Shown: positions 29,086 through 38,905, counted from the first letter of the stretch. The stretch: 64,000 nt of DNA from Bacteroides sp. (GCA_021201335.1 JAJQFD010000058.1:1-64000), one strand, 5' to 3'. A program made the numbers and translations. Notes: generated from the letters alone by a model not told the origin.

Positions 29086-29823
29086 TTATTTGGTGGCGGT
29101 ATATAATGTGCATATTCCAAAAGTTAAACGTTTAAAGTCAACTTCCCGGAAGCCTATGCGGGAAATAACTCCTCTCATGACCTCTCCTTGCGGGAAAGCC
29201 TTGATGGTTTGTGGCAGGTACTTGTAAGCACTGCTGTCTTTTGAAAATAGTTTACCGATGACAGGTATTACCACTTTCGAATAAAGGGTGAATAATTGTT
29301 TCATCGGGAATTTATCCGGAGTAGTTAGTTCCAGAATCACGAGGTGACCATCTTTTTTCAGTACCCGAAACATTTCGGACAAGCATTGGTCGAGATTCTC
29401 AAAGTTGCGGATACCAAAAGCGACGGTGACGGCATCAAAAGATTCATCGTTAAAAGAAAAAGAAGAGCTGTCTTCACGAGAGAAACGTATTTTGTCAGAC
29501 AATCCTTCTTTTCTTACTTTTTCTTTTCCCACTTGCATCATTCCTTCCGAGATATCTGTACCAATTACAGATTCGGGTTGCAGCAATCGATAAGCCAGGA
29601 TGGCAAAATCGCCTGTACCTGTAGCAATATCCATCATATACTGTGGACGATAAGGCTTCAGCCAGTTAATGGCTTTTCGCCTCCAGCTTTTATCAATACC
29701 CAATGACAAGGTATGGTTCAGATGGTCGTATGTGTGTGCAATATTATCGAACATTTGCTCCACTTGCTCCACCTTTTTTCCATTACTGCTGTAAGGTTTG
29801 ATATATTCCTGTGGGTAATTCAT
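29086..29823 (-). CDS. ubiE: Demethylmenaquinone methyltransferase
   Basis: A 245-residue class I SAM methyltransferase of the UbiE/MenG family: VEQMFDNIAHTYDHLNHTLS at the start, DIATGTGDFAI (SAM motif I), and DAVTVAFGIRNFENLDQCL, a UbiE signature. In an anaerobic Bacteroidota the product is menaquinone, so menG is an equally good name. It abuts purC directly. Confidence 0.93.
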   Translation of the reverse strand: MNYPQEYIKPYSSNGKKVEQVEQMFDNIAHTYDHLNHTLSLGIDKSWRRKAINWLKPYRPQYMMDIATGTGDFAILAYRLLQPESVIGTDISEGMMQVGKEKVRKEGLSDKIRFSREDSSSFSFNDESFDAVTVAFGIRNFENLDQCLSEMFRVLKKDGHLVILELTTPDKFPMKQLFTLYSKVVIPVIGKLFSKDSSAYKYLPQTIKAFPQGEVMRGVISRIGFREVDFKRLTFGICTLYTATK

Positions 29824-30774
29824 CTATCTGCTAGCTAGATAATTATTTATATTATTCTCGATACGGGCAGCTACATCTTCACTGCTGGTGGCTTTTATAA
29901 ATTTTTCACCAGTGATGCGTTCATATAGTTCAATATAGCGCTCGGAAACAGAATTTACGTAATCATCAGTCATTTCAGGGACTTGCTGACCGGATTTACC
30001 CATAAATCCGTTATCCATTAACCATTGGCGTACAAATTCTTTGGATAATTGTTTCTGAGGTTCTCCTTGGGCAAATTTTTCTTCGTAACCATCTGCGTAA
30101 AAATAACGGGAAGAATCCGGCGTATGGATTTCATCAATCAGGTAAACTTTGCCATCTTTTTTGCCGAATTCATATTTCGTATCAACCAATATCAACCCTT
30201 TTTCCGCAGCCATTTCGGTACCACGTTGAAAGAGAGCGTAGGTGTATTTTTCCATTAAATCATAATCATCTTTGCTAATAATCCCTTGTTCAATAATCTC
30301 TTCACGAGAGATATTTTCATCATGTCCTTCGTCAGCTTTGGTAGTAGGCGTAATAATGGGAGATGGGAATATCTGATTTTCCTTCATGCCGTCAGGTAGT
30401 GATACACCGCAGATAGAACGACTACCTGCTTTATAATCACGCCAGGCACTTCCGGTCAGGTAACCACGAATGATCATCTCTACCCGAAATCCTTCACATT
30501 TTAATCCTACCGTAACCATAGGGTCCGGAGTAGTCAGTTTCCAGTTGGGTACTATATCAGCCGTAGCATCCAGAAATTTAGCTGCAATTTGGTTTAATAC
30601 CTGTCCTTTAAAAGGAATTCCTTTAGGCAAAACCACGTCGAAAGCTGAGATACGGTCACTTGCAACCATGACCAACAGGTCATCATTGATGTTGTAGACA
30701 TCACGTACTTTTCCGTGATAAACATTTATTTGTCCGGGAAAGTTGAAATCAGTTCTTACTAATGCTTTGCTCAT
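29824..30774 (-). CDS. purC: Phosphoribosylaminoimidazole-succinocarboxamide synthase
   Basis: A 316-residue SAICAR synthetase of purine synthesis. Diagnostic segments are YHGKVRDVYNINDDLLVMVA, SDRISAFDVVLPKGIPFKG, EMIIRGYLTGSAWRDY and LIDEIHTPDSSRYF. It is the longer, eukaryote-like form common in Bacteroidota. It lies 14 bases after the PhoH-like gene. Confidence 0.94.
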   Translation of the reverse strand: MSKALVRTDFNFPGQINVYHGKVRDVYNINDDLLVMVASDRISAFDVVLPKGIPFKGQVLNQIAAKFLDATADIVPNWKLTTPDPMVTVGLKCEGFRVEMIIRGYLTGSAWRDYKAGSRSICGVSLPDGMKENQIFPSPIITPTTKADEGHDENISREEIIEQGIISKDDYDLMEKYTYALFQRGTEMAAEKGLILVDTKYEFGKKDGKVYLIDEIHTPDSSRYFYADGYEEKFAQGEPQKQLSKEFVRQWLMDNGFMGKSGQQVPEMTDDYVNSVSERYIELYERITGEKFIKATSSEDVAARIENNINNYLASR

Positions 30775-30788
30775 ATTATTTTTAGTCT

Positions 30789-31784
30789 TTAAGTTTTTTC
30801 GTTTGAGTGTCTTTCTCTTGTTTTCTCTTCTTCTTTTACTTTTTGTTTTTCTTTTTCGTACTTTTCGTAAGCATCGACGATTCGTTCTACTAATTTGTGA
30901 CGTACAATATCCTTTTTATTTAGTTCTACAAAAGAAATACCTTTTACATGCTTTAGTATCTTTATGGATTGTACCAAGCCTGATGTTTGAGAAGGGGGAA
31001 GGTCAATCTGTGTTATATCTCCCGTAACAATCATCTTTGTATTCATTCCCATGCGGGTCAGGAACATTTTGATCTGTTGAGTAGTCGTATTTTGAGCTTC
31101 ATCCAGAATAACTACGGCATCATTAAGTGTGCGTCCACGCATAAAGGCCAACGGCGCAATTTGAATAACATTTTGTTCCATGTATTCTTTCAATTTCGCA
31201 GCAGGTATCATATCTTGTAACGCATCATAAAGAGGTTGTAGGTATGGGTCGATTTTCTCTTTCATATCGCCGGGAAGAAAACCTAGTTTTTCTCCGGCTT
31301 CTACTGCCGGACGACTCAGGATGATTTTTCTGATTTCTTTGTTCTTCAGTGCCCGAACTGCTAATGCAATGGCTGTATATGTTTTTCCTGATCCGGCCGG
31401 TCCAATGGCAAAGATCATATCGTTTTTTTGAAATCCTTCTACCAGTTTCTTTTGGTTGTCACTTCGGGGGATAATAGGTTTGCCATTTACACTGAATACA
31501 ATGACATTTCCGGCTTTTTCCGCCTGTGGAGCATTTCCTTTTATAATATCAATAATGACATCTTCTTTTAACGAATTGTATTCGGCACAATACTTCTCCA
31601 GCTTAATGATATTTTCTTCAAAAGCTGTCATCTCCTCTTCATCACCTAATATCTTTATAACATTTCCCCGGGCAATAATACGTAATTTAGGATATAGTGC
31701 CTTAATTAGTTGAAGGTTTGCATTGTTGATACCATAAAAAATTACCGGGTCAATATCTTCTAGTACAATAAGTTTTTCTATCAT
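30789..31784 (-). CDS. PhoH family ATPase
   Basis: A 331-residue protein with an N-terminal KH-like region (about 20-80) and a PhoH ATPase domain: Walker A FAIGPAGSGKTYTAIALAV, Walker B AVVILDEAQNTTTQQ, and MIVTGDITQIDLP. PhoH-like proteins are linked to RNA processing near YbeY in many bacteria. The C-terminus is a highly charged tail rich in Lys and Glu. First gene of the phoH - purC - ubiE - aroE - hydrolase operon. Confidence 0.9.
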   Translation of the reverse strand: MIEKLIVLEDIDPVIFYGINNANLQLIKALYPKLRIIARGNVIKILGDEEEMTAFEENIIKLEKYCAEYNSLKEDVIIDIIKGNAPQAEKAGNVIVFSVNGKPIIPRSDNQKKLVEGFQKNDMIFAIGPAGSGKTYTAIALAVRALKNKEIRKIILSRPAVEAGEKLGFLPGDMKEKIDPYLQPLYDALQDMIPAAKLKEYMEQNVIQIAPLAFMRGRTLNDAVVILDEAQNTTTQQIKMFLTRMGMNTKMIVTGDITQIDLPPSQTSGLVQSIKILKHVKGISFVELNKKDIVRHKLVERIVDAYEKYEKEKQKVKEEEKTRERHSNEKT

Positions 31785-31790
31785 TCTTGA

Positions 31791-31910
31791 GTTTATAAGT
31801 TTTAGTTCCAGAGTTTTTAAGTTATTTATATAAACGTAAGTTATGGGTTTATGGTTGTTATAATAAGTATAAAACTTATAAACAGAATAAACTCAGGAAC
31901 TTAAAAACTC
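31791..31910. repeat. Interleaved inverted repeats in the phoH/rpe divergent region
   Basis: GTTTATAAGTTTTA (31791-31804) is the exact reverse complement of TAAAACTTATAAAC (31870-31883), and GAGTTTTTAAGTT (31811-31823) is the reverse complement of AACTTAAAAACTC (31898-31910). The arms alternate (A, B, A', B'), so the two stems cannot both form as simple nested hairpins. All four elements are variants of a related TTTA-AGTT word. Confidence 0.7.
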
Positions 31911-31982
31911 AAAGCAGGTGCAAATTTAGTGATTCGTTTGAATACTTAGCGGGTTCTTACTAATTAATTCAACATCTTTTTC

Positions 31983-31990
31983 TACCTTTG
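31983..31990 (+). promoter_or_regulatory. -7 promoter box for rpe
   Basis: TACCTTTG is an exact TAnnTTTG match 26 bases upstream of the rpe ATG. A clear -33 element is not seen. Confidence 0.5.
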
Positions 31991-32016
31991 CTTTGTAAAA
32001 GTGATAATCTTATAAT

Positions 32017-32667
32017 ATGAAGCCTGTTATTGCTCCTTCTATTTTGTCTGCTGATTTTGCCCATCTGGCAAAAGATATTGAAATGATCAATCGTAGTGAT
32101 GCCGATTGGGTGCATGCTGATGTAATGGATGGAGTGTTTGTGCCTAATATCTCTTTTGGATTTCCGGTATTGAAATACGTAGTTGAATTAACTCAAAAAC
32201 CTCTTGATGTACATCTGATGATCGTAAATCCAGAGAAATTTATACCTGAAGTAAAAGCGCTTGGTGCTCATACTATGAATGTACATTTTGAGGCCTGCAC
32301 ACATTTGCATAGAGTAATAGAGCAAATACGTGAGGCTGGAATGGAACCGGCTGTTACAATTAATCCTGCTACTCCTGTTGCTTTGCTGACTGATATTATT
32401 CGAGATGTTTACATGGTACTTGTCATGAGTGTAAATCCTGGATTTGGCGGCCAGAAATTTATTAAGCACTCTATCACTAAAATACAGCAATTACGACAAT
32501 TGATTGATTCTACCGGATCGAAGGCACTCATTGAAGTTGACGGAGGAGTAAATCTGCAAACAGCTCCTCGTCTGATTGCTGCCGGAGCCGATGTATTAGT
32601 TGCGGGAAGCGCGATCTTCGGACACGAAAATCCGGAACAAATTATTCGTGATTTAAAGGGTATTTAG
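32017..32667 (+). CDS. rpe: Ribulose-phosphate 3-epimerase
   Basis: A 216-residue TIM-barrel enzyme of the pentose phosphate pathway. It has APSILSADFAHLAKDI, HADVMDGVFVPNISFG, DVHLMIVNPEKF, VNPGFGGQKFI and LIEVDGGVNLQTA, which together carry the metal-binding His/Asp residues. It is followed after 6 bases by comEC. Confidence 0.96.
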   Translation: MKPVIAPSILSADFAHLAKDIEMINRSDADWVHADVMDGVFVPNISFGFPVLKYVVELTQKPLDVHLMIVNPEKFIPEVKALGAHTMNVHFEACTHLHRVIEQIREAGMEPAVTINPATPVALLTDIIRDVYMVLVMSVNPGFGGQKFIKHSITKIQQLRQLIDSTGSKALIEVDGGVNLQTAPRLIAAGADVLVAGSAIFGHENPEQIIRDLKGI

Positions 32668-32673
32668 TTTCGG

Positions 32674-34743
32674 GTGTCTTTTATTGATTATTTTCATAAA
32701 GTACCTGCTTTCCGATTGATAGTACCTTTTATTACAGGTATTATCTATGCTGACACCTTTTTCTTTGCTGGGAATGCTTTACATGTAAATATTATCTTCT
32801 CAATAGCTTTTATATTCCTTATTGCTTTTCTGTTTTCTTTTTTGATAAAGAAATATCCATATCGTTGGATTTCGGGTTTTCTTGTAACAGGATTGTTTTT
32901 TTGTTTGGGATGTGGTTGGCATGACTGGCAATTACACCAAACTAATGTTGCCTTTTCTAAGGAGGAAACCGTTTATAAAGTAATGCTTTCTGGTTATCCT
33001 GAACAGAAAACAAATAGTTTACAATTTAAAGCAGTCTGGGAAGGGAAAAATATTTTATTATATTTTCCGAAAGACACTACAGCTCTTTACCTGAATGCAG
33101 GGGATGAATTATTAATATATGCCCGTATATCTTCACCTGTCGGTCCATTGAATCCTGATGAGTTTGATTATCGGAAATATCTGATACGAAAGGGAATCAG
33201 TGGTACCGGATATGTACCTGCCGATCAGTGGATGATCTTAGAACATCATTCCTGGTTTTCTTTCAGAGAAGTAGCTTGGAATTGTAGGCAAAAAGTTTTG
33301 GATTTTTACCGTGATGCAGGATTTATTGGGGATAATCTGTCTATTTTGTCAGCATTAACTATGGGATATAAAGAAGAGTTAAGCGAGGAAATCCGGGAAG
33401 CATTCTCGGTTGCAGGAGTGAGTCATGTGTTGGCACTATCTGGCTTACATATTGCCATTGTTTCCGGCATGTTAATTTTTCTATTCAATAGAATTGCGAT
33501 TAATTCTCGTTTTTGGAATACGCTACGAGTATTGATTATTCTTTTATTTCTCTGGTTCTTTGCATTCATTACCGGATTATCTGCTTCGGTGGTTCGTTCT
33601 GTTATTATGTTTTCATTATTGATTATATCTCAGTGTTGGAACCGTCAATATGTACCAGTTAATACGCTGCTTTTTACGGCACTTTTCATGTTATGTTTTT
33701 ATCCGGGATGGCTGTTTGATGTCGGTTTTCAGCTTTCATTTGTAGCCGTAATTGGAATACTAGTCATTAATCCATGGCTGTCTGATCGATTTCTGGTAAA
33801 GAATGTATTCTTAAGAGGGGTTTGGGGAGCAATAACCGTTTCAGTATCGACCCAATTGGTAACAACTCCCCTCGTTTTGTTTTATTTCTCAAATTTCCCG
33901 ACTCATTTCCTTGTAACAAATTTTTTGGTAGTTCCTCTCTTGATTCCTCTTATATTATACGTAGCTGTGGCTATGCTGATTTTAACACCTATACCCGTGA
34001 TACAATCAATCTTTATAGGGGTGTTGCAGCTTCTTTTGAGTACCTTAACCGGGATAGTGAGAAGAGTACAAGAATTACCTTATTCATCATTCGATGGTAT
34101 TTGGATTTATCCTTTTGAAGTGATTTTAATTTATTTATTACTTATTTTGCTGGTAATTACCTTGCAGAAGCATGAAGGTAAATATATGCTGACCCTATTT
34201 CTCGTTAATTTTTTATTAGTAGGATATAGAAGTATAAAATCATGGGAAGATAAACCAGGTAACTCCATTGTTTTTTATCATTTGCGTCATACACCCACAA
34301 TTCATTGTATTTCTTCCGATGGAGCATCCTGGTTGTCAGTGATAGATAGTATTCCAGACACGAAACAAATAAAGCGCAGTCTCCTTAATTATTGGAATCA
34401 TATAGGGCTGGATTTTCCGGATATAGTGTCGGGCGATTATAAAAGTGATTATTTTATTCGCAAGGATCTGATCGTTTCTTTTGGAGGAAAAAGAATTGTG
34501 ATAGCAAAAGACCATTTCTGGCTAAATAGAACAACTATTAAACCTTTCCCAGTAGATTATCTTTATATCTGTAAAGGATATGATAGATCTTTATTTTTGT
34601 TAGCAAAAGTATTTCAAGTGGAACAGGTAATTCTGGATGTTTCTTTATCAGAATATCATCGGAAGAAACTTGAAGAGGAGTGTAAAGAACTGGATATTCC
34701 TTTTCATTCTTTGAGAGAAGGTTTTCTGAAGGTAGAATTATGA
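32674..34743 (+). CDS. ComEC/Rec2 family competence protein
   Basis: A 689-residue polytopic membrane protein. After two or three N-terminal helices and a soluble DUF4131-type region (about 80-200), the Competence domain starts near residue 250 with SHVLALSGLHIAIVSGM, followed by about eight more helices. The C-terminal 170 residues are soluble but lack an HxHxDH metallo-beta-lactamase motif, as in other short Bacteroidota ComEC proteins. The protein would form the inner-membrane DNA channel for transformation. The start is GTG at 32674. Confidence 0.88.
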   Translation: MSFIDYFHKVPAFRLIVPFITGIIYADTFFFAGNALHVNIIFSIAFIFLIAFLFSFLIKKYPYRWISGFLVTGLFFCLGCGWHDWQLHQTNVAFSKEETVYKVMLSGYPEQKTNSLQFKAVWEGKNILLYFPKDTTALYLNAGDELLIYARISSPVGPLNPDEFDYRKYLIRKGISGTGYVPADQWMILEHHSWFSFREVAWNCRQKVLDFYRDAGFIGDNLSILSALTMGYKEELSEEIREAFSVAGVSHVLALSGLHIAIVSGMLIFLFNRIAINSRFWNTLRVLIILLFLWFFAFITGLSASVVRSVIMFSLLIISQCWNRQYVPVNTLLFTALFMLCFYPGWLFDVGFQLSFVAVIGILVINPWLSDRFLVKNVFLRGVWGAITVSVSTQLVTTPLVLFYFSNFPTHFLVTNFLVVPLLIPLILYVAVAMLILTPIPVIQSIFIGVLQLLLSTLTGIVRRVQELPYSSFDGIWIYPFEVILIYLLLILLVITLQKHEGKYMLTLFLVNFLLVGYRSIKSWEDKPGNSIVFYHLRHTPTIHCISSDGASWLSVIDSIPDTKQIKRSLLNYWNHIGLDFPDIVSGDYKSDYFIRKDLIVSFGGKRIVIAKDHFWLNRTTIKPFPVDYLYICKGYDRSLFLLAKVFQVEQVILDVSLSEYHRKKLEEECKELDIPFHSLREGFLKVEL

Positions 34744-34942
34744 GGGGTTATTAGTTTAAGATAAACTGTAGTAGAGGTACCAAAAGGGATGCCCTCTCCA
34801 TTGTTATCGTTTTAGAGAATTTAACCTACTTAACACCCCTAGATGAAAAACAAATAAAATTTGAGTAAACTTTATTATGATAACTCAATATATTTTTTGT
34901 TAAGCAATCATTCTTAGGTGTTTCTGGCTGGAATAAATAACC

Positions 34943-34950
34943 TATCTTTG
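34943..34950 (+). promoter_or_regulatory. -7 promoter box for the DHH phosphoesterase gene
   Basis: TATCTTTG matches TAnnTTTG and lies 23 bases before the ATG at 34974. It overlaps a possible GTG start at 34950 and so argues for the downstream ATG. Confidence 0.5.
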
Positions 34951-34973
34951 TGTCCGTTTTTAAAGAATATAAT

Positions 34974-36011
34974 ATGCTGAATAAAATAATAGAGCAATCC
35001 AAAATAGATCATTTTACCAAATGGTTTGATAGAGCAGAAAACATTGTTATTGTTTCACATGTGGCGCCTGATGGAGATGCAATTGGTTCTTCACTCGGAT
35101 TATGGCATTTTTTTGAATCTCAGGGGAAGAATGCAAATGTAATCGTTCCGAATGCTTTTCCCGATTTCTTAAAATGGATGCCCGGAAGCAAGGACATTTT
35201 ATTGTATGAGAATTACAAAGAATTTGCTACCAAACTGCTCATGGAAGCAGATGTTATTTGTTGCTTGGATTTTAATACATTATTTCGTATTGAAGAAATG
35301 GGCAATGTTGTGGCTGCTTCTCCTGCCAGGAAGATCCTGATAGATCATCACCTGGAACCGGATGATTTCGCTCGGATCACTATTTCTCATCCTGAAATAT
35401 CTTCTACATCAGAACTGGTATTCCGGTTGATTTGTCGGATGGGATATTTTGAAGAATTAACAAAAGAAGGTGCAGAGTGCATTTATACGGGAATGATGAC
35501 TGATACTGGTGGGTTTACTTATAATTCAAATAATCAACAGATTTATTATATTATCAGTGAACTTCTATCCAAAGGAATTGATAAAGATGCTATTTACAGA
35601 AAAGTATACAATACTTATTCAGAGTGTCGCTTGCGGTTGATGGGATATGTTCTTTCTACTATGAAATATTATAAAGACTATAATGCTGCTCTTATCTCTC
35701 TTACTCAGGAGGAACAACAAAGATTTAATTACGTAAAAGGAGATAGTGAAGGATTTGTGAATATACCTCTTTCTATTAAGGATGTAGTTTTCTCCTGTTT
35801 TTTGCGGGAAGACAGGGATAAAAATATGATCAAAATATCTTTTCGTTCGGTAGGATCATTTCCGACTAATAAAGTAGCCACAGAATTTTTTAATGGCGGA
35901 GGCCATCTGAATGCTTCAGGAGGAGAATTTGATGGATCTATGGAAGAGGCTGTTGCCTTATTCGAAAAGGCCTTAAAAGCTTACGAACCACTGCTAAAGG
36001 TTAAAAGTTGA
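34974..36011 (+). CDS. DHH family phosphoesterase (NrnA-like)
   Basis: A 345-residue protein with DHH and DHHA1 domains: VSHVAPDGDAIGSSLG (motif I), CCLDFN (motif II), ILIDHHLEPD (DHH motif) and MTDTGGFTYN, with GGGHLNASGG in the DHHA1 part. Relatives degrade nanoRNA (2-5 nt) and/or dephosphorylate pAp, or cleave cyclic dinucleotides. No membrane or CBS domain is present, so the NrnA type is most likely. Confidence 0.88.
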   Translation: MLNKIIEQSKIDHFTKWFDRAENIVIVSHVAPDGDAIGSSLGLWHFFESQGKNANVIVPNAFPDFLKWMPGSKDILLYENYKEFATKLLMEADVICCLDFNTLFRIEEMGNVVAASPARKILIDHHLEPDDFARITISHPEISSTSELVFRLICRMGYFEELTKEGAECIYTGMMTDTGGFTYNSNNQQIYYIISELLSKGIDKDAIYRKVYNTYSECRLRLMGYVLSTMKYYKDYNAALISLTQEEQQRFNYVKGDSEGFVNIPLSIKDVVFSCFLREDRDKNMIKISFRSVGSFPTNKVATEFFNGGGHLNASGGEFDGSMEEAVALFEKALKAYEPLLKVKS

Positions 36012-36074
36012 GGTGCAAAGGTTAAAAGGTTTAGAACTTTCGGTGAATCCTTTCTCGATTTCAACCAAATAAAA

Positions 36075-36082
36075 TACTTTTG
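36075..36082 (+). promoter_or_regulatory. -7 promoter box for the DUF4827 gene
   Basis: TACTTTTG matches TAnnTTTG and lies 25 bases before the ATG at 36108. Confidence 0.45.
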
Positions 36083-36107
36083 TGCAAAATAAGATTTAAA
36101 CAGAAAC

Positions 36108-36734
36108 ATGAAAAAACTTTTCCTCGTATTTTTCTCGATGGTCGCAATTGGAGCATTAATACAATCATGCAGTGATTCCAAAACGTATGCTGAAATGCTT
36201 GAAGATGAAAGAAGAGCCATCGGTGACTACATTAATAAACATAATATACAGGTAATCTCTGTAGAGGAATTCGAAAAAGATACAATTACTCGTTGTTGGC
36301 CTGATTATCCAGATAAGAATGAATATGTACTTTTTTCTAATGGTGTTTATATGCAAATTGTAAATCGGGGAGAAGGAGATATGATTAAGAACAGAGATGA
36401 AGTACTGGTTCGTTTTCTGGAATATGATATTATAAATAAAGATACTACAGTTGCGTCTAATTATAACCTAGATGGTAGAGTCGATTCATTTTACTACACA
36501 GAAGACGGATCATCAGCGGGTGGTAAATTTGTAGATAGCTGGCTGAAGTATGTTTATGAGTATTATTATGGTACTGCTACTACTACAGTGCCTTCTGGAT
36601 GGCTTCTTCCTATTCGTTATATAAAGGACAGAGCACGTGTTAAATTAATTATTCCCTCTAAGATGGGGCATGCATATGCATCGCAGGCTGTTTATCCTTA
36701 TTTCTATGATATTCGAAGATATCAGATCAGATAG
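36108..36734 (+). CDS. DUF4827 lipoprotein
   Basis: A 208-residue protein with lipoprotein signal ending LIQSC (Cys-21). The mature part begins with KTYAEMLEDERRAIGDYINKHNI and later YVLFSNGVYMQIVNRGEGDMI, followed by a strand-rich domain reminiscent of FKBP-type folds; this is the DUF4827 pattern seen next to glmM in Bacteroidota. Active-site residues of FKBP prolyl isomerases are not evident. Function unknown; it is probably a periplasmic or surface-exposed lipoprotein. Confidence 0.82.
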   Translation: MKKLFLVFFSMVAIGALIQSCSDSKTYAEMLEDERRAIGDYINKHNIQVISVEEFEKDTITRCWPDYPDKNEYVLFSNGVYMQIVNRGEGDMIKNRDEVLVRFLEYDIINKDTTVASNYNLDGRVDSFYYTEDGSSAGGKFVDSWLKYVYEYYYGTATTTVPSGWLLPIRYIKDRARVKLIIPSKMGHAYASQAVYPYFYDIRRYQIR

Positions 36735-36791
36735 CTTTTCTTTTTAATCTGTTGCCTTTGTTTTTATTATAACTAATCTAAATACTCAAAT

Positions 36792-38180
36792 ATGGCTTTA
36801 ATTAAATCGATCTCTGGAATCCGGGGAACTATTGGTGGGCAGGTAGGTGAAGGATTGAATCCTTTGGATATTGTAAAGTTCACTTCTGCCTATGCTACAC
36901 TTATCCGTAAAACATGTAAATCAACCAGTAATAAAATAGTAGTAGGCCGCGACGCACGTATTTCAGGCGAAATGGTGAAAAATGTTGTTGTCGGTACTCT
37001 TATGGGTATGGGCTGGGATGTAGTTGATATTGATTTAGCTTCAACTCCAACTACCGAACTTGCTGTAACTATGGAAAATGCCTGTGGTGGGATTATTCTT
37101 ACTGCATCTCATAATCCCAAGCAATGGAATGCTCTTAAACTTTTAAATGAGCATGGTGAATTTCTGGATGACGCGGAAGGTAAAGAAGTTCTTCGGATTG
37201 CTGAAGCAGAAGAATTTGATTATGCAGATGTAGATCATGTTGGCACTTACCGGAAAGATTTGACTTACAATCAAAAACATATTGACAGTGTTCTAGCATT
37301 GGACTTAGTGGATGTGGAAGCTATAAAGAAAGCCAATTTCCATGTAGCCATAGATGCTGTTAATTCAGTAGGTGGAATTATTTTGCCAGAATTACTTAGT
37401 CAGTTAGGAGTACAGCACATTGAGAAGCTTTATTGTGAACCTACAGGTAACTTTGCACACAATCCTGAGCCCCTGGAAAAGAACCTGGGAGATATCATGA
37501 ATTTAATGAAAAGCGGAAAAGCAGATGTTGCGTTTGTAGTAGATCCTGACGTAGACCGTTTGGCGATGATTAGTGAGGATGGTACGATGTATGGAGAAGA
37601 ATATACACTGGTAACAGTAGCCGATTATATATTGAAGCATACACCCGGAAATACAGTCTCTAATTTAAGCTCTACCCGTGCCTTGCGTGATGTGACCAAT
37701 AAATATGGTATGGAATATTCAGCTGCCGCTGTGGGTGAAGTGAATGTAGTTACTAAGATGAAAGAAGTAAATGCCGTAATTGGTGGCGAAGGAAACGGAG
37801 GTATTATTTATCCCGCTAGTCATTATGGTCGTGATGCCTTGGTAGGTATTGCCCTCTTCTTGAGTCATCTGGCACATGAAGGTAAAAAAGTAAGTGAATT
37901 GCGTGCTACTTATCCGGTCTACTATATGGCAAAAAATAAGGTAGACTTAACTCCTGAAACCGATGTAGATGCTATTCTGACTAAGGTGAAAGAAATATAT
38001 AAAAACGAAGAAATCAATGATATTGATGGTGTGAAGATTGATTTTGCTGATAAATGGGTGCATCTGCGTAAAAGCAATACAGAACCTATTATTCGTGTTT
38101 ATAGTGAAGCTGCTACTATAGAAGAAGCAGAAGAAATTGCCAGGAAAATTATGGATGTAATTTACGAATTGGCTAAATAA
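36792..38180 (+). CDS. glmM: Phosphoglucosamine mutase
   Basis: A 462-residue alpha-D-phosphohexomutase that converts glucosamine-6-P to glucosamine-1-P for UDP-GlcNAc, and so supplies peptidoglycan and the lipid A genes in this window. It has the phosphoserine loop ILTASHNPKQWNALK, metal loop VVDPDVDRLAMI, GEGNGGII (sugar binding) and a C-terminal RKSNTEPIIRVY phosphate-binding loop. The short form of about 460 residues is usual in Bacteroidota and archaea; a phosphomannomutase role is the alternative. Confidence 0.9.
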   Translation: MALIKSISGIRGTIGGQVGEGLNPLDIVKFTSAYATLIRKTCKSTSNKIVVGRDARISGEMVKNVVVGTLMGMGWDVVDIDLASTPTTELAVTMENACGGIILTASHNPKQWNALKLLNEHGEFLDDAEGKEVLRIAEAEEFDYADVDHVGTYRKDLTYNQKHIDSVLALDLVDVEAIKKANFHVAIDAVNSVGGIILPELLSQLGVQHIEKLYCEPTGNFAHNPEPLEKNLGDIMNLMKSGKADVAFVVDPDVDRLAMISEDGTMYGEEYTLVTVADYILKHTPGNTVSNLSSTRALRDVTNKYGMEYSAAAVGEVNVVTKMKEVNAVIGGEGNGGIIYPASHYGRDALVGIALFLSHLAHEGKKVSELRATYPVYYMAKNKVDLTPETDVDAILTKVKEIYKNEEINDIDGVKIDFADKWVHLRKSNTEPIIRVYSEAATIEEAEEIARKIMDVIYELAK

Positions 38181-38200
38181 TTAGTGCTTACTAAATAAAG

Positions 38201-38248
38201 TAACCGGATCATTTCACAGAAATGCGAGGAATGACCCGGTTATTTTTT
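38201..38248 (+). terminator. Intrinsic terminator after glmM
   Basis: TAACCGGATCATT (38201-38213) pairs with AATGACCCGGTTA (38230-38242) with one mismatch and is followed by a run of seven T. A classic rho-independent terminator 20 bases after the glmM stop. Confidence 0.85.
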
Positions 38249-38357
38249 TACCTTGGTAGAAGCTTTCAAAAATGCTACCGAAGTTTGCTTCAAAAGCTAA
38301 TGCAACTCACCTAAACTGTTATTAGCTTTCGCTTGCAAAAGAACTTCTTCTGAACAC

Positions 38358-38876
38358 TTAATAAAATTTATTACGAAGTATATTGTTTCGCTTCAATTCT
38401 TCTTCAAAATTAGGTGTAAAAATGTATTTCCCAACATTTTCTTCAATTTCGCGGATACTCCAGAACTTTCCTTCATCCAATTCTTCACTTGGAATAATTT
38501 CTCCATCATAAAGGGTCTTGTATGAAAATACCAACTCACGTTCCCGGTCGGATTCAAAAATATAGCTTGCTATCTTTTCCGGGATGAAATCAGTTATCCC
38601 CAATTCTTCCCGGGCTTCTCTTTTTAAGGCGATCTCTACACTTTCTCCCAGGTCTACATGTCCGCCAACAGCTGTATCCCATTTTCCGGGTTGAATATCT
38701 TTCCATTGGGGACGTTTCTGTAGATATAGTTCTCCTTGAGAATTAAATACATGCAGGTGAATTACCGGATGTAGCAATTTGCTTCCGTTATGACATTCTC
38801 CACGAGTGGCTCCACCAATGATATTTCCATGTTCATCCACCAGCGGAAACATTTCTTCGCTATTATCTTTTATCAT
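38358..38876 (-). CDS. NUDIX hydrolase
   Basis: A 172-residue NUDIX protein. The Nudix box is GGHVDLGESVEIALKREA followed by REELGI, with all the required Glu residues. The N-terminus (EMFPLVDEHGNIIGGATRGE, then LLHPVIHLHVFN and LYLQKRPQWKDIQPGKWD) is that of the IPP-isomerase-like / YfcD group. The substrate is an unknown nucleoside diphosphate derivative. It lies 29 bases downstream of queA on the same strand. Confidence 0.88.
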   Translation of the reverse strand: MIKDNSEEMFPLVDEHGNIIGGATRGECHNGSKLLHPVIHLHVFNSQGELYLQKRPQWKDIQPGKWDTAVGGHVDLGESVEIALKREAREELGITDFIPEKIASYIFESDRERELVFSYKTLYDGEIIPSEELDEGKFWSIREIEENVGKYIFTPNFEEELKRNNILRNKFY

Positions 38877-38905
38877 GAGTTTAATGTTGAATAATTACAT
38901 AGAAT

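Noticed and set aside
32674..34743. Truncated ComEC lacking its nuclease domain
   Set aside because: The short form without an HxHxDH domain is common in Bacteroidota, so this is not seen as damage.
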